NCBI RefSeq assembly: GCF_020131355.1
Contig: NZ_JAHLEL010000038.1
Coordinates: 62,001 to 126,000 of the forward strand
DNA length: 64,000 nucleotides
From: Pseudonocardia sp. ICBG1293
Lineage (GTDB): Bacteria; Actinomycetota; Actinomycetes; Mycobacteriales; Pseudonocardiaceae
Reading direction: 5' to 3'
The notes under the pieces were generated by a model. That model was given only the letters and a program-made list of their open reading frames with translations, did not search any database and was not told the DNA's origin. A program made the translations under genes and the position numbers. Below, one piece after another: positions 1 to 10,230 of this stretch. Each line of letters starts with the position of its first letter. Within the stretch, counting starts at the first letter, position 1.

Positions 1-1
1 C

Positions 2-268
2 CTGGTCGTCTGCGAGTTCTCGACGCCGACCTGGACCCCCTTCCGCGTGCTCTACCAGAACGCGGTGCTCGGCCACGCCCTCCCCACGATCGCCCGCACG
101 GTCTCGTCGAACCCCGAGGCGTACCTCTACCTGGCCGAGTCGATCCGGGACTGGCCCGACCAGCCGGCGCTCGCCGACAAGATCGCCGACGCCGGCTGGG
201 AACGCCCCGCCTGGCGGAACCTGACCTTCGGCGCCGTCGCGCTGCACCGGGCGTACAAGCCGGCCTGA
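2..268 (+). CDS. menG: Demethylmenaquinone methyltransferase, C-terminal part (partial)
   Basis: The gene enters from the left edge, so only about 88 C-terminal residues are visible. The read-through residues upstream of the first internal GTG continue the same frame ([20 protein letters not shown]). They match the UbiE/MenG C-terminus, including the [12 protein letters not shown] stretch and the closing [14 protein letters not shown] that is typical of actinobacterial MenG. The family methylates demethylmenaquinone with S-adenosylmethionine to give menaquinone, the electron acceptor of the NADH dehydrogenase encoded just downstream. Being adjacent to nuoA-N and the polyprenyl synthase supports this role. 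Start codon and SAM-binding domain lie outside the window. Confidence 0.85.
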   Translation: MVVCEFSTPTWTPFRVLYQNAVLGHALPTIARTVSSNPEAYLYLAESIRDWPDQPALADKIADAGWERPAWRNLTFGAVALHRAYKPA

Positions 269-375
269 CCCGCCGCTCCCGCCACCCCTGCCGTTCCAGC
301 CCCCGGCCGCCCCGGCCGCCCCCGCCGTTCCCGCCGGCCCGCCCCCGCCCTCCGCAGGGCGGCCCCCGGAGTCGA

Positions 376-392
376 GTCCCGGGGCCCGGGAC
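376..392. terminator. GC-rich dyad after menG, possible terminator
   Basis: GTCCCGGG and CCCGGGAC are perfect 8-bp complementary arms around a single central G. The dyad lies about 110 bp after the menG stop. There is no T-run. A role in ending menG transcription is inferred from position only. Confidence 0.35.
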
Positions 393-401
393 CCACGGAT
401 C

Positions 402-418
402 CGCTTACCCGGTAAGCG
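402..418. promoter_or_regulatory. Palindromic operator-like site, copy 1
   Basis: CGCTTACC-C-GGTAAGCG is a perfect 17-bp odd palindrome. The same arms recur at 577-599. Two such sites 175 bp apart in a control region suggest a dimeric repressor of TetR or GntR type, but no such regulator gene is adjacent, so the protein is unknown. Confidence 0.55.
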
Positions 419-576
419 ATTCGTCCCGACACTCCCTCGGCCTAGGGCCCCGTTCCGTCGCGGACCGGCTCCCGACCGCACCGCGTCACGGATTCGCGCC
501 CTCCCCGGGACCTCGTGCCGCGGGCTTGCGCGATCCGCCCTCCCGGACGAGGAATCCGGGAGGGGGGAGGAGCTGT

Positions 577-599
577 ATCCGCTTACCGGGTAAGCGGAT
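577..599. promoter_or_regulatory. Palindromic operator-like site, copy 2
   Basis: ATCCGCTTACC-G-GGTAAGCGGAT is a perfect 23-bp odd palindrome. It contains the same CGCTTACC/GGTAAGCG arms as the site at 402-418, with three extra paired bases on each side. It lies about 520 bp upstream of nuoA. Confidence 0.6.
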
Positions 600-917
600 T
601 CCGCGGCAGGAGGCGTCGGGGCCGGAGCCGGCGGGGGTGCCCGGCGGCCCGGCGGGCCTGCGGTGGCGGCGTGCGGGACGCAACGTCCGGCCGCGTCCGC
701 GGCTCGGCCGCCCGGGTCCGCGAGCGCCGCCCGGGTCCACGAGCACCGCCCGGCCCGATCCGTGAACACCGACGGTCCCGACCGGCGAGCGCCGGCGGAC
801 CGATCGTCACCACCCGGTGACGCCGTGTCGAAGCGCGTTGCGCCGCAGGGAGTCCCGCGCCATCGCCCGATCCGCCCACGCGATCACGGCGGCGCCGTCC
901 TACACTGCTCGCGCAGT

Positions 918-935
918 TCGTGAACTTTTTCACAA
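918..935. promoter_or_regulatory. Rex-type redox operator upstream of nuoA
   Basis: The 18-mer TCGTGAACTTTTTCACAA fits the Rex operator consensus TTGTGAA-N4-TTCACAA at 13 of 14 defined positions. Rex is a repressor that leaves DNA when NADH/NAD is high. In Streptomyces coelicolor it is known to control respiratory genes including nuo. The site sits 187 bp upstream of the nuoA start. A -10-like TACACT (901-906) lies just upstream, so Rex bound here could block a promoter. Binding is inferred from sequence match only. Confidence 0.75.
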
Positions 936-1122
936 GGGTGGTGCGGGCCACGCGGTCCGGAGCGCGCCGACCTGCACGGATGCGGATCACATGTGACCCG
1001 CGCCCCGTCACAGGTAAGGCTCGCCTGGGTTCTTGGTCACAGGGGACCGGACATAAGGTCGCCGCGACCGGCTCGTCGATCACCACCAACGACGGTGGCG
1101 CCGCGACAACGAAGGTGTAGGA

Positions 1123-1488
1123 ATGCTCGATCCCTATCTCCCGCTCGTCCTGCTGTTCGTGTTGGCGGCGGGCTTCGCGGTGTTCTCGGTCGCCTCCGCG
1201 CCGTTGATCGGTCCGCGCCGGTTCAACCGGGCCAAGCTGGACTCCTACGAGTGCGGTATCGAGCCCTCGCCGCAGCCGGTCGTCGGCGGCGGACGCGTGC
1301 CGGTCGCCTACTACCTCACGGCGATGCTGTTCATCCTGTTCGACATCGAGCTGGTGTTCATGTACCCGTACGCCGTCGTCGCCGACGCGGTCGGTGTCTT
1401 CGGGTTCGTGGCCATCACGCTCTACATCGCCACGATCGCCTTCGCGTACGCCTACGAATGGCGTCGCGGCGGGCTCGAGTGGAGCTGA
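1123..1488 (+). CDS. nuoA: NADH-quinone oxidoreductase subunit A
   Basis: This 121-residue protein has three predicted membrane helices and the family loop with SYECGIEP around residues 41-48, followed by [18 protein letters not shown]. NuoA sits at the junction of the membrane arm and the peripheral arm of complex I, near the quinone site. The ATG at 1123 follows a GAAGGTGTAGGA ribosome-binding stretch. It is the first gene of the nuo operon, preceded by the long control region with a Rex-like operator. Length is normal for the family. Confidence 0.95.
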   Translation: MLDPYLPLVLLFVLAAGFAVFSVASAPLIGPRRFNRAKLDSYECGIEPSPQPVVGGGRVPVAYYLTAMLFILFDIELVFMYPYAVVADAVGVFGFVAITLYIATIAFAYAYEWRRGGLEWS

Positions 1489-1495
1489 GGCTGTC

Positions 1496-2203
1496 ATGGG
1501 ACTCGAGGAGAACCTCCCCAGCGGCGTCCTGCTGACCAACGTCGAGAAGCTGGTCAACTGGACCCGGAAGTCGTCGCTCTGGCCCGCCACCTTCGGCCTG
1601 GCCTGCTGCGCCATCGAGATGATGACCACCGGCGCCCCGCGCTACGACCTGGCCCGGTTCGGCATGGAGGTCTTCCGGGCCTCGCCGCGCCAGGCCGATC
1701 TGATGATCGTCGCGGGCCGGGTGAGTAACAAGATGGCGCCGGTGCTGCGTCAGATCTACGACCAGATGCCCGAACCGCGCTGGGTGCTCGCGATGGGTGT
1801 GTGCGCCAGCTCCGGCGGCATGTTCAACAACTACGCGATCGTCCAGGGCGTGGACCACGTCGTGCCGGTCGACATGTACCTGCCCGGCTGCCCGCCGCGG
1901 CCGGAGATGCTGATCGACGCGATCCTCAAGATCCACGCAAAGATCATGGACGAGCCGCTCGGCCCGAAGCGTGCCGCCGAGCTCGCCGAGTCCGGGTACC
2001 GGACGCCGATGGTCCCGTCCTCGGTCAAGTACGCGCCGAAGCACAAGCAGCTCGGGGCGCTGCGGACCACCCACACCCCCGACGTCCCGAACTACCTGGA
2101 GCCGGGCTCGCAGCCCAAGCCGGCCCCGAACGCGCTCGCGCCGGGGGAGACCCTGGAGCTGCCGTCGCTGGCCGACGCGGCCCGCGGAGGTGACGCGAAG
2201 TGA
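1496..2203 (+). CDS. nuoB: NADH-quinone oxidoreductase subunit B
   Basis: The 235-residue subunit carries cluster N2, the last iron-sulfur centre before the quinone. Its four ligands are visible: the tandem Cys37-Cys38 (GLACCAIEM), Cys103 (GVCASSGG) and Cys132 (PGCPP). The ATG at 1496 gives [10 protein letters not shown], where homologues begin, although the frame is open further upstream. It starts 7 bp after nuoA and its stop overlaps the nuoC start (GTGA). The C-terminal 50 residues form a Pro-rich tail longer than in E. coli and typical of actinobacteria. Confidence 0.96.
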   Translation: MGLEENLPSGVLLTNVEKLVNWTRKSSLWPATFGLACCAIEMMTTGAPRYDLARFGMEVFRASPRQADLMIVAGRVSNKMAPVLRQIYDQMPEPRWVLAMGVCASSGGMFNNYAIVQGVDHVVPVDMYLPGCPPRPEMLIDAILKIHAKIMDEPLGPKRAAELAESGYRTPMVPSSVKYAPKHKQLGALRTTHTPDVPNYLEPGSQPKPAPNALAPGETLELPSLADAARGGDAK

Positions 2204-3042
2204 CCGAGCCGACCGGTACGTCCAAGGACGGGGCCGAGCCCACCGGCGGCGCGCACTCGTCGTCGCAGGAGAGCGGCGCAGCGGTCGAGGAGCAGCGCGC
2301 GGCGGGCGGCGAGGCCCCCGGCGACCTGGCGGGCCCCGGCGACGCGCTGGGCGGCGCCCGCCCCGCGCAGAAGATGACCGAGACGCGCACGCGCTCGGGC
2401 ATGTTCGGCGTCCGTGGCTCCGGCGACACCTCCGGCTACGGCGGTCTGCGCCTGCCCGGCTGGGCCCCGGCGCCGGCCGAGCGGCCCTTCGGCGGCTGGT
2501 TCGACGAGTTCGCCGACGAGCTGGGCGCGGCGCTCGACGAGCGCAGCATCCCGCGGTCCGCGATCGAGCAGGTCACGATCGACCGCGACGAGATGACGCT
2601 CTACGTCGAACCCGCCCGGCTGCACGAGGTCGCGCGCACCCTGCGCGACGACCCCGGCCTGCGTTTCGAGTTCTGCTCCGGTGTGTCCGGTGTGGACTAC
2701 TCGGCACCGGACGGCGCGCCGGTCGACCGGCCGCTGCACGTCGTCTACCACCTGCTGTCGATGACCTACCGGCGCCGGGTGCGGCTGGAGGTCGCCCTCG
2801 ATCTCGAGAACCCGCACGTCATGAGCGTCGTCGACGTCTACCCGACGGCCGACTGGCACGAGCGCGAGACCTGGGACATGTACGGCGTCGTCTTCGACGG
2901 CCACCCGGCGCTGACCCGGATCCTCATGCCCGACGACTGGGACGGCCACCCCCAGCGCAAGAGCTACCCGCTGGGTGGCATCCCGGTGGAGTACAAGGGC
3001 GCGGAGATCCCCCCGCCCGACGAGCGGAGGGCCTACTCGTGA
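2200..3042 (+). CDS. nuoC: NADH-quinone oxidoreductase subunit C
   Basis: The 280-residue protein has a Ser/Gly/Ala-rich, apparently disordered N-terminal extension of about 60 residues. The conserved 30-kDa subunit domain follows. Its signature near the end ([16 protein letters not shown], then LPMPDDWDG-like and KSYPLGG) is clear. NuoC is part of the hydrophilic connecting arm next to NuoB and NuoD. The GTG start overlaps the nuoB stop by 4 bp, and the nuoC stop overlaps nuoD in the same way, so translation is probably coupled. NuoC and NuoD are separate here, unlike the fused NuoCD of E. coli. Confidence 0.95.
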   Translation: MTEPTGTSKDGAEPTGGAHSSSQESGAAVEEQRAAGGEAPGDLAGPGDALGGARPAQKMTETRTRSGMFGVRGSGDTSGYGGLRLPGWAPAPAERPFGGWFDEFADELGAALDERSIPRSAIEQVTIDRDEMTLYVEPARLHEVARTLRDDPGLRFEFCSGVSGVDYSAPDGAPVDRPLHVVYHLLSMTYRRRVRLEVALDLENPHVMSVVDVYPTADWHERETWDMYGVVFDGHPALTRILMPDDWDGHPQRKSYPLGGIPVEYKGAEIPPPDERRAYS

Positions 3043-4394
3043 CGACCGACGCCGATCCCACCACGAACCCCGCGACGCCGGACCCGTACGCCGCGACCGG
3101 CCGGGAGACCACCGAGGGCACGGTCTACACCGTCACCGGCGGCGACTGGGACGACCTGCTCGAGGTCGAGCACGACGACCGCATCGTCATCAACATGGGC
3201 CCGCAGCACCCGTCGACGCACGGCGTGCTGCGCCTGGTCCTGGAGCTGGAGGGCGAGACCGTCACCCAGGGCCGCGCGGTCATCGGCTACCTGCACACCG
3301 GTATCGAGAAGAACTGCGAGTACCGGACCTGGACCCAGGGCGTCACCTTCGTGACCCGCGCGGACTACCTGTCCCCGCTGTTCAACGAGGGCGCCTACTG
3401 CATGGCCGTGGAGAAGCTGCTCGGCGTCGAGGTCCCGCAGCGGGCCGAGCACCTGCGGGTGCTGCTCTGGGAGCTCAACCGGATCGGCTCGCACCTCGTC
3501 GCGCTGGCCACCGGCGGCATGGAGCTGGGCGCGCTGACCGGCATGACCTCCGGCTTCCGCGAGCGCGAGGAGGTGCTCCACCTGCTGGAGTTCCTCACCG
3601 GCCTGCGGATGAACCACGCGTTCATCCGGCCCGGCGGGCTCGCCCAGGACATGCCCGAGGGCTGGCAGGACAAGGTCCGCGACTTCCTGAAGGTCATGAA
3701 CTCCCGGCTGCCCGACTACGACCGGCTGCTCACCGGCCAGCCGATCTGGCGCCAGCGCCTGGAGGGCGTCGGCTACCTGCCCGTCGACGGCTGCCTGGCC
3801 CTCGGCGCGTCCGGGCCGATCCTGCGTTCGGCCGGGCTGGCCTGGGACCTGCGCAAGCACATGCCGTACTCGGTCTACGACCAGTACGACTTCGAGGTCC
3901 CGACGGCCACCGAGGCCGACTGCTACGCCCGCTACCGGCTGCGCGTCGCCGAGATCCACGAGTCGCTGCGGATCATGGAGCAGGCCGTCACGAAACTCGA
4001 CGACCTCGGGCCGGGCCGCGTCATGGTCGACGACCCGAAGGTCGCCTGGCCGGCGCAGCTGTCGGTCGGCAGCGACGGCATGGGCAACACCCTCGAGCAC
4101 GTCCGCAAGATCATGGGTCAGTCGATGGAGTCGCTGATCCACCACTTCAAGCTGGTCACCGAGGGCTTCCACGTACCGCCGGGGCAGGCCTACGCGGCCG
4201 TCGAGTCCCCGCGCGGCGAGCTCGCGGTGCACGCCGTGTCCGACGGCGGCACCCGCCCGGTCCGCATCCACGTCCGGGACCCCAGCTTCGTGAACCTGCA
4301 GACGATGCCCGCGATGAGCGAGGGCGGCCAGGTCGCCGACGTCATCGCGGCCGTCGCCTCGATCGACCCCGTGATGGGAGGTTGCGACCGATGA
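3039..4394 (+). CDS. nuoD: NADH-quinone oxidoreductase subunit D
   Basis: This 451-residue 49-kDa-type subunit begins at a GTG overlapping the nuoC stop (GTGA). The same frame is open far upstream but there it only shadows nuoC. After a short Thr/Asp-rich lead, the family signature [18 protein letters not shown] appears near residue 50. NuoD lines the quinone-binding cavity with NuoB and is derived from [NiFe]-hydrogenase large subunits. The chain ends with the conserved DPVMGGCDR. It overlaps nuoE by 4 bp (ATGA). Confidence 0.96.
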   Translation: MTTDADPTTNPATPDPYAATGRETTEGTVYTVTGGDWDDLLEVEHDDRIVINMGPQHPSTHGVLRLVLELEGETVTQGRAVIGYLHTGIEKNCEYRTWTQGVTFVTRADYLSPLFNEGAYCMAVEKLLGVEVPQRAEHLRVLLWELNRIGSHLVALATGGMELGALTGMTSGFREREEVLHLLEFLTGLRMNHAFIRPGGLAQDMPEGWQDKVRDFLKVMNSRLPDYDRLLTGQPIWRQRLEGVGYLPVDGCLALGASGPILRSAGLAWDLRKHMPYSVYDQYDFEVPTATEADCYARYRLRVAEIHESLRIMEQAVTKLDDLGPGRVMVDDPKVAWPAQLSVGSDGMGNTLEHVRKIMGQSMESLIHHFKLVTEGFHVPPGQAYAAVESPRGELAVHAVSDGGTRPVRIHVRDPSFVNLQTMPAMSEGGQVADVIAAVASIDPVMGGCDR

Positions 4395-5158
4395 CGGTCC
4401 CCCCGCAGGAGAAGAGCCCGGTCTGGCCGGTCTTCGACGAGCTCACCCGGTCACGGACGGCGGAGATCATCTCCCTCTACCCCGAGCCCCGCTCGGCGCT
4501 GCTGCCGCTGCTGCACCTGGTGCAGTCGGTCGAGGGGTACGTCAGCCCCGACGGCATCCGCTACTGCGCGGAGGCGCTGGAGCTGACCACGGCCGAGGTC
4601 GCCGCGGTCGCGACGTTCTACACGATGTACAAGCGCACCCCGTGCGGTGAGCACTTGGTCAGCGTCTGCACGAACACCCTGTGCGCGGCGCTGGGCGGCG
4701 ACGACATCTACGCCCGCCTGCGCACGCGGCTGGGTACCGAGGACCGTCCGCTGGGCCACGAGGAGACGGCGGGCGAGCCCGGGACCACCGGCTCGGTCAC
4801 CCTCGAGCACGCCGAGTGCCTCGCGGCCTGCGACCTGGCCCCGGTGCTGCAGGTCAACTACGAGTACTTCGACAACCAGACCGTCGAGTCCGCGGTGGAG
4901 CTCGTCGACGCCCTGCGCCGCGGGGAGCGTCCGCAGCCGACCCGCGGGGCACCGCTGACCGACCTGCGCACCGTCGAGCTGGAGCTGGCCGGGTTCACCG
5001 ACGACGCCGCCACCGTCGACACGACCGCCCGCGTCGAAGGCCCGTCCGGCGCGGTCGAGTCGGTGCGCGGGGCGCGGATGGCGCAGGAGAACGGCTGGAC
5101 CGCCCCCGCGCTGCCCGACGAGCCGCCGGCGATGCCCGCGCTACCGGAGAAGAAGTGA
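4391..5158 (+). CDS. nuoE: NADH-quinone oxidoreductase subunit E
   Basis: The 24-kDa-type subunit of 255 residues binds the [2Fe-2S] cluster N1a with a thioredoxin-like fold. Ligands are Cys93 and Cys98 (CTNTLC) plus Cys143 and Cys147 (CLAAC). The ATG at 4391 overlaps the nuoD stop and gives the expected N-terminus. The last 80 residues, after the conserved fold, are a Pro/Glu/Ala-rich tail absent in shorter homologues. With NuoF and NuoG it forms the NADH-oxidising module. nuoF follows after 4 bp. Confidence 0.95.
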   Translation: MTVPPQEKSPVWPVFDELTRSRTAEIISLYPEPRSALLPLLHLVQSVEGYVSPDGIRYCAEALELTTAEVAAVATFYTMYKRTPCGEHLVSVCTNTLCAALGGDDIYARLRTRLGTEDRPLGHEETAGEPGTTGSVTLEHAECLAACDLAPVLQVNYEYFDNQTVESAVELVDALRRGERPQPTRGAPLTDLRTVELELAGFTDDAATVDTTARVEGPSGAVESVRGARMAQENGWTAPALPDEPPAMPALPEKK

Positions 5159-5162
5159 TCGC

Positions 5163-6512
5163 ATGAGCACCACCGAGCCCGTGCGCAAGCCGGACCCGAT
5201 CACGCCCGTCCTGACCAGGCGCTGGCTGTCGCCGCGGTCCTGGTCGATCGACACCTACGAGCAGCTGGAGGGCTACACCTCCCTGCGCACCGCGTTCGCC
5301 GCCCACCCCGACCAGCTCATCGCGCTGGTGAAGGACTCCGGGCTGCGCGGCCGCGGCGGTGCCGGGTTCCCCACCGGCATGAAGTGGGGGTTCATCCCGC
5401 AGGACGACGGCAGCGGCACGGGCCCCGGCGCGAAGCCGAAGTACCTGGTCATCAACGCCGACGAGGGCGAGCCGGGTACCTGCAAGGATATCCCGACGAT
5501 GATGGCCGACCCGCACGCGCTCATCGAGGGCTGCATCGTCACCAGCTACGCGATCCGCGCCAACTTCTGCGCGATCTACGTCCGCGGTGAGGCGCTGCAC
5601 TGCATCCGCAGGCTGCGCGCCGCCGTCCGCGAGGCGAAGGCCAAGGGCTACCTCGGCCGCGACATCCTCGGCTCCGGGTTCGACCTGGAGATCGTGGTGC
5701 ACGCCGGCGCGGGCGCCTACATCTGCGGCGAGGAGACGGCGCTGCTCGACTCGCTCGAGGGCCGCCGCGGGCAGCCCCGGCTCAAGCCGCCGTTCCCGGC
5801 GACCGCCGGCCTCTACGCCTGCCCGACGGTGGTCAACAACGTCGAGACGATCGCCAGCGTCCCCGCCATCGTCAACGGCGGCGCGGCCTGGTTCCGCTCG
5901 ATGGGCCGTGAGCGCTCGCCCGGCCCGAAGATCTACTCGGTCTCCGGCCACGTCGAGCGTCCCGGACAGTACGAGGCCCCGCTCGGCATCACACTGCGGG
6001 AACTGCTCGAACTCGCCGGCGGGATGAAGGACGGGATCCCGCTGAAGTTCTGGACCCCGGGCGGCTCGTCGACACCGCTGTTCACCGCCGAGCACCTCGA
6101 CGTCCCGCTGGACTTCGAGGGCGCGGCCGAGGCCGGCTCCATGCTGGGCACGACCGCGGTACAGGTGTTCAACGAGACCGTGTCGGTGCCGTGGGCGGTC
6201 ATGAAGTGGACCGAGTTCTACAAGCACGAGAGCTGCGGCAAGTGCACCCCGTGCCGGGAGGGCACGTACTGGCTGGTGCAGGTGCTGCAGCGGATGGTGC
6301 GCGGCGAGGGCACCCCGACCGACATCGACACCCTGGTCGACGTCTGCGACAACATCCTCGGCCGTTCCTTCTGCGCCCTCGGCGACGGTGCGACGAGCCC
6401 GATCACCAGCGCCGTGAAGTACTTCCGCCAGGAGTTCCTGGACCTGATCGCCGACCAGCCGGACGTCGAGCGCCCGGAGCAGCTGGCCGCACTCACCGGA
6501 GCGAGCGCATGA
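5163..6512 (+). CDS. nuoF: NADH-quinone oxidoreductase subunit F (NADH and FMN binding)
   Basis: The 449-residue 51-kDa subunit takes a hydride from NADH onto FMN. The glycine-rich [10 protein letters not shown] at residues 63-72 forms the FMN/NADH site, and [15 protein letters not shown] near 180-194 is the second signature. Cluster N3 ligands are Cys358, Cys361 and Cys364 (CGKCTPC) plus Cys404 (SFCALGDG). The presence of NuoE, F and G shows that this is a full NADH-type complex I, not an 11-subunit ferredoxin or F420 form. Its stop overlaps nuoG (ATGA). Confidence 0.96.
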   Translation: MSTTEPVRKPDPITPVLTRRWLSPRSWSIDTYEQLEGYTSLRTAFAAHPDQLIALVKDSGLRGRGGAGFPTGMKWGFIPQDDGSGTGPGAKPKYLVINADEGEPGTCKDIPTMMADPHALIEGCIVTSYAIRANFCAIYVRGEALHCIRRLRAAVREAKAKGYLGRDILGSGFDLEIVVHAGAGAYICGEETALLDSLEGRRGQPRLKPPFPATAGLYACPTVVNNVETIASVPAIVNGGAAWFRSMGRERSPGPKIYSVSGHVERPGQYEAPLGITLRELLELAGGMKDGIPLKFWTPGGSSTPLFTAEHLDVPLDFEGAAEAGSMLGTTAVQVFNETVSVPWAVMKWTEFYKHESCGKCTPCREGTYWLVQVLQRMVRGEGTPTDIDTLVDVCDNILGRSFCALGDGATSPITSAVKYFRQEFLDLIADQPDVERPEQLAALTGASA

Positions 6513-8950
6513 CCCTCACACCGGAGCGGAACGCCACCGAGGACACACCCGTCCCCGAGGGGCACGTCCGCCTCACCATCGACGGCCAGGTCGTCGACGC
6601 CCCCCAGGGCGAACTGCTGATCCGCACCTGCGAGCGCCTCGGCATCGTGATCCCGCGGTTCTGCGACCACCCGCTGCTCGACCCGGCAGGCGCCTGCCGC
6701 CAGTGCCTGGTCGAGGTGGAGATGGGTGGCCGGCCGATGCCGAAGCCGCAGGCCAGCTGCACCATGACCGTCGCCGACGGGATGGTGGTGAAGACCCAGC
6801 ACACGTCCGAGCGGGCCGACAAGGCACAGCAGGGCGTGATGGAGCTGCTGCTCATCAACCACCCGCTGGACTGCCCGATCTGCGACAAGGGCGGTGAGTG
6901 CCCGCTGCAGAACCAGGCGATGGCGCACGGCCGGGCGGACTCGCGGTTCGTCGAGAAGAAGCGGACCTTCCCCAAGCCGCTGCCGATCTCCAGCCAGGTC
7001 CTGCTGGACCGCGAGCGCTGCGTGCTCTGCCAGCGCTGCACCCGGTTCTCCGAGGAGATCGCCGGCGACCCGTTCATCGACCTGCTCGAACGCGGCGCGA
7101 ACCAGCAGATCGGGATCGCCGAGGACCAGCCGTTCCAGTCCTACTTCTCGGGCAACACCATCCAGATCTGCCCGGTCGGCGCGCTGACCAGCGCCGCCTA
7201 CCGGTTCCGGTCGCGTCCGTTCGACCTGCGCTCGACCCCGGGCGTCTGCGAGCACTGCAGCTCCGGCTGCGCCTCGCGCACCGACTCCCGCCGCGGGACC
7301 GTGCTGCGCCGGCTCGCCGGCAACGACCCGGAGGTCAACGAGGAGTGGCTCTGCGACAAGGGCCGCTTCGCCTTCCGCTACACCGGTAGCCAGGGCCGCA
7401 TCACCCGGCCGATGGTCCGGCGCGCGGACGGCACGCTGGAGGAGGCCTCCTGGACCGAGGCGCTGCAGGTCGCCGCGGACGGGCTGCTCGCGGCCCGTGC
7501 GGGCGGCGGCATCGGCGTCCTGCCCGGTGGCCGGCTGACCGTCGAGGACGCCTACGCCTACGCCAAGTTCGCCCGCGTCGTCGCCGGCACCAACGACGTC
7601 GACTTCCGCGCCCGCCCGCACTCGGGGGAGGAGCTGGAGTTCCTCGCCGCGCACGTCGCCGGCGGGACGGTCGAGGACTCGGTGACGTTCGAGCGGGTCG
7701 AGAACGCCCCGGCGGTGCTCACCGTCGGCACCGACCCCGAGGAGGAGTCGGGCATCGTCTTCCTGCGTCTGCGCAAGGCGTACCGGAAGCGCGGGCTGCG
7801 CCACTTCCAGGTCGGTCCGTTCACCAGCTACGGCGCCGAGAAGACCGGCGCCACGGTGCTGCACGCGGTGCCCGGCGCGGAGGCCGCGGTCGTCGCCGAC
7901 CCGGGGGCCGACGTCGTCGCCGCGCTGGAGCAGCCGGGCGCGGTGATCCTGGTCGGCGACCGGGCGGCGGAGTCGCCGGGCCTGTACTCGGCGGTGTCCG
8001 CGCTCGCCGCCCGCACCGGCGCGGCGATCGGCTGGCTGCCGCGCCGGGCCGGGGACCGCGGCGCGGTCGAGGCGGGCGCGCTGCCCACCCTGCTGCCGGG
8101 CGGCCGGCTCGTCACCGACGCCGCCGCCCGCGCCGAGCTGGAGCAGGCCTGGGGCGCCCCCGTCCCGGCCACCCCCGGCCGCGACGGCGACGCGATCCTC
8201 GCCGCCGCCGCGTCCGGCGAGCTGGCGGCACTGGTCGTGGGCGGGGTCGACCCGCAGGACATGGCCGACCCGACCGCGGCGATCACCGCGCTGCGCGAGG
8301 TGGGGTTCCTGGTCAGCCTGGAGATCCACACCTCGGCGGTCACCGAGCTCGCCGACGTGGTCCTCCCGGTCGCCCCGGACGCCCAGCGCTCCGGTGCCTA
8401 CGTCAACTGGGAGGGGCGCCGCCGCGAGTTCGCCGTCGCGCTCGACGCGACCGGCGTGCTGCCGGACTGCCGGGTGCTCGACACCCTCGGCGTCGAGATG
8501 GACGCGGACCTGTTCACCCAGACTCCGGCCGCGGCGGCCGGGGAGCTGGAGCGGCTCGGCTCGCGCCGTCCCGGCGGCGTCGCACCGGACCACACGGCGG
8601 GCCGCCCCCGGCGTCCCGGCCACGGCCAGGCCGTCCTCGCCACCTCGCGCCAGATGATCGACGACGGCAGCCTCCAGATCGACGAGCCCGCGCTCGCCGG
8701 CACCGCGCGACGGCCCTACGTGAAGGTCAACGCGGCCACCGCGGAACGGCTCGCGCTGGTCGAGGGGGCCGAGGCGACGGTGCGCACCGACCGCGGGGCG
8801 ATCACCCTGCCGGTCGCGCTGACCGACCTCCCCGACGGCGTCGTCTGGCTGCCGACCTGCTCGCCCGGATCGCACGTCCGCCCCACCCTCGGGGTGGGCC
8901 ACGGTGACCTCGTGACGGTCGGCCCGGCCGGGAACGGAAGCGCGTCGTGA
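6509..8950 (+). CDS. nuoG: NADH-quinone oxidoreductase subunit G
   Basis: The 813-residue 75-kDa subunit carries the electron wire. An N-terminal [2Fe-2S] ferredoxin domain ([15 protein letters not shown]) is followed by two [4Fe-4S] regions ([14 protein letters not shown] and [10 protein letters not shown]). The molybdopterin-oxidoreductase-like part then opens with CEHCSSGC. A fourth Cys lies exactly 27 residues after the last Cys of that motif (WLCDKGR), giving the CX2CX3CX27C pattern of the extra N7 cluster. The start ATG overlaps the nuoF stop; the open frame upstream is a nuoF shadow. The C-terminus overlaps nuoH by 4 bp. Confidence 0.95.
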   Translation: MTLTPERNATEDTPVPEGHVRLTIDGQVVDAPQGELLIRTCERLGIVIPRFCDHPLLDPAGACRQCLVEVEMGGRPMPKPQASCTMTVADGMVVKTQHTSERADKAQQGVMELLLINHPLDCPICDKGGECPLQNQAMAHGRADSRFVEKKRTFPKPLPISSQVLLDRERCVLCQRCTRFSEEIAGDPFIDLLERGANQQIGIAEDQPFQSYFSGNTIQICPVGALTSAAYRFRSRPFDLRSTPGVCEHCSSGCASRTDSRRGTVLRRLAGNDPEVNEEWLCDKGRFAFRYTGSQGRITRPMVRRADGTLEEASWTEALQVAADGLLAARAGGGIGVLPGGRLTVEDAYAYAKFARVVAGTNDVDFRARPHSGEELEFLAAHVAGGTVEDSVTFERVENAPAVLTVGTDPEEESGIVFLRLRKAYRKRGLRHFQVGPFTSYGAEKTGATVLHAVPGAEAAVVADPGADVVAALEQPGAVILVGDRAAESPGLYSAVSALAARTGAAIGWLPRRAGDRGAVEAGALPTLLPGGRLVTDAAARAELEQAWGAPVPATPGRDGDAILAAAASGELAALVVGGVDPQDMADPTAAITALREVGFLVSLEIHTSAVTELADVVLPVAPDAQRSGAYVNWEGRRREFAVALDATGVLPDCRVLDTLGVEMDADLFTQTPAAAAGELERLGSRRPGGVAPDHTAGRPRRPGHGQAVLATSRQMIDDGSLQIDEPALAGTARRPYVKVNAATAERLALVEGAEATVRTDRGAITLPVALTDLPDGVVWLPTCSPGSHVRPTLGVGHGDLVTVGPAGNGSAS

Positions 8951-10230
8951 ACCTGTCCCAGGTACCGCCGGCCCCGGTGGACCAGCTGACGACCACCCAG
9001 GCGCTGCTCGCCGACGACCCGATCTGGCTGATCCTGATCAAGGTCGTGGGGCTGTTCGCGCTCGGCGTCGTACTGACCTTGTTCATGATCAACTGGGAGC
9101 GCAAGGTCGTCGGCCGGATGCAGCACCGTCCGGGCCCGAACCGGACCGGCCCCGGCGGCTGGCTGCAGAGCCTCGCCGACGGTCTGAAGCTGGCGTTCAA
9201 GGAAGACATCATGCCGGCCAACGCCGACAAGAAGGTCTTCTTCATCGCCCCGGTGATCTCGACGATCCCGGCGTTCGTCGCCTTCTCGGTGATCCCGTTC
9301 GGTGGCCCGGTCACGATCTTCGGCGAGGAGACCGTGCTGCAGCTCGTCGACGTGCCGGTCGGCGTGCTCGTCGTGCTGGCCTGCTCCTCGATCGGCGTCT
9401 ACGGCATCGTGCTCGGCGGCTGGGCGTCGGGCTCGCCGTACTCCCTGCTCGGCGCGCTGCGCTCGGCCGCCCAGGTCATCTCCTACGAGATCGCACTCGG
9501 CCTGGCCGTCGTCGGCGTCGTGCTCTACTCCGGCTCGCTGTCCACCGCGACGATCGTCGGGGCGCAGGCGTCGGGCTGGTACTTCTGGCTGCTGCTGCCG
9601 AGCTTCGTGGTCTTCGTGATCGCGATGGTCGGTGAGACCAACCGGGCCCCGTTCGACCTCCCCGAGGCCGAGTCGGAGCTGGTCGGCGGGTTCCACACCG
9701 AGTACTCGTCGCTGAAGTTCGCGCTGTTCTTCCTGGCCGAGTACGTGAACATGGTGACCGTCTCGGCGATGGCGGTGACGCTGTTCCTCGGCGGCGGTAT
9801 GTGGCCCTGGCCGCTGAGCTTCCTCAACGAGTACGGCTGGCTGCAGTTCGTCGCCTTCATCATCAAGGTGCTGCTGTTCCTGTTCGTGTTCATCTGGCTG
9901 CGCGGCACGCTGCCCCGGTTCCGCTACGACCAGTTCATGAAGCTGGGCTGGAAGGTCCTGGTCCCGGTCATGCTGGTCTGGATCGTCGCGATCTTCGGCA
10001 TCCGGGCGTTCGTCAACACCGGCTCGGACAACTACGTCCTGCTGCTGTCGCTGATCGGGTTCGCGCTGGCCGTCGTGCTGGCGGTCGCGTTCCTGCTGCC
10101 CGAACGGCAGATCGAGCCGCCGCCGGTGGAACCGGCGTCGGACTACCCGGTGCCGCCGCTGGACCTCACGGTCCCCGACTCACCCCCGAAGCGTCGGAAG
10201 GCCGTCACGGCCGGAAAGGACGCGCGCTAG
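8947..10230 (+). CDS. nuoH: NADH-quinone oxidoreductase subunit H
   Basis: The 427-residue, 8-helix membrane subunit holds the conserved loops [16 protein letters not shown] (near residues 51-66) and [18 protein letters not shown] (near 230), which form the quinone-channel side of complex I. The GTG start overlaps the nuoG stop. A soluble Pro/Lys-rich tail of about 45 residues follows the last helix; this is longer than in E. coli and common in actinobacteria. The gene ends directly against nuoI with no spacer. Confidence 0.95.
   Translation: MNLSQVPPAPVDQLTTTQALLADDPIWLILIKVVGLFALGVVLTLFMINWERKVVGRMQHRPGPNRTGPGGWLQSLADGLKLAFKEDIMPANADKKVFFIAPVISTIPAFVAFSVIPFGGPVTIFGEETVLQLVDVPVGVLVVLACSSIGVYGIVLGGWASGSPYSLLGALRSAAQVISYEIALGLAVVGVVLYSGSLSTATIVGAQASGWYFWLLLPSFVVFVIAMVGETNRAPFDLPEAESELVGGFHTEYSSLKFALFFLAEYVNMVTVSAMAVTLFLGGGMWPWPLSFLNEYGWLQFVAFIIKVLLFLFVFIWLRGTLPRFRYDQFMKLGWKVLVPVMLVWIVAIFGIRAFVNTGSDNYVLLLSLIGFALAVVLAVAFLLPERQIEPPPVEPASDYPVPPLDLTVPDSPPKRRKAVTAGKDAR

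Larger units (their letters stand above)
269..1122. other. Long non-coding control region between menG and nuoA
   Basis: No open frame in these 854 bp reads like a protein; the long frames are low-complexity Arg/Gly/Pro shadows of GC-rich DNA. The region holds a 17-bp GC dyad (376-392), two related palindromes (402-418 and 577-599), a Rex-like operator (918-935) and a small palindrome TCACATGTGA at 987-996. It is probably the regulatory region of the nuo operon. In some actinobacteria a geranylgeranyl reductase gene sits between menG and nuoA; none is present here. Confidence 0.7.

Noticed and set aside
992..1012. TGTGA and TCACA half-sites resembling a CRP/GlxR operator before nuoA
   Set aside because: The spacer is 11 bases where CRP/GlxR sites need 6.
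583..1629. A 348-codon open frame on the minus strand across the menG-nuoA gap and nuoA
   Set aside because: Arg/Gly-rich composition, antisense to nuoA, no domain; a shadow of GC-rich DNA.
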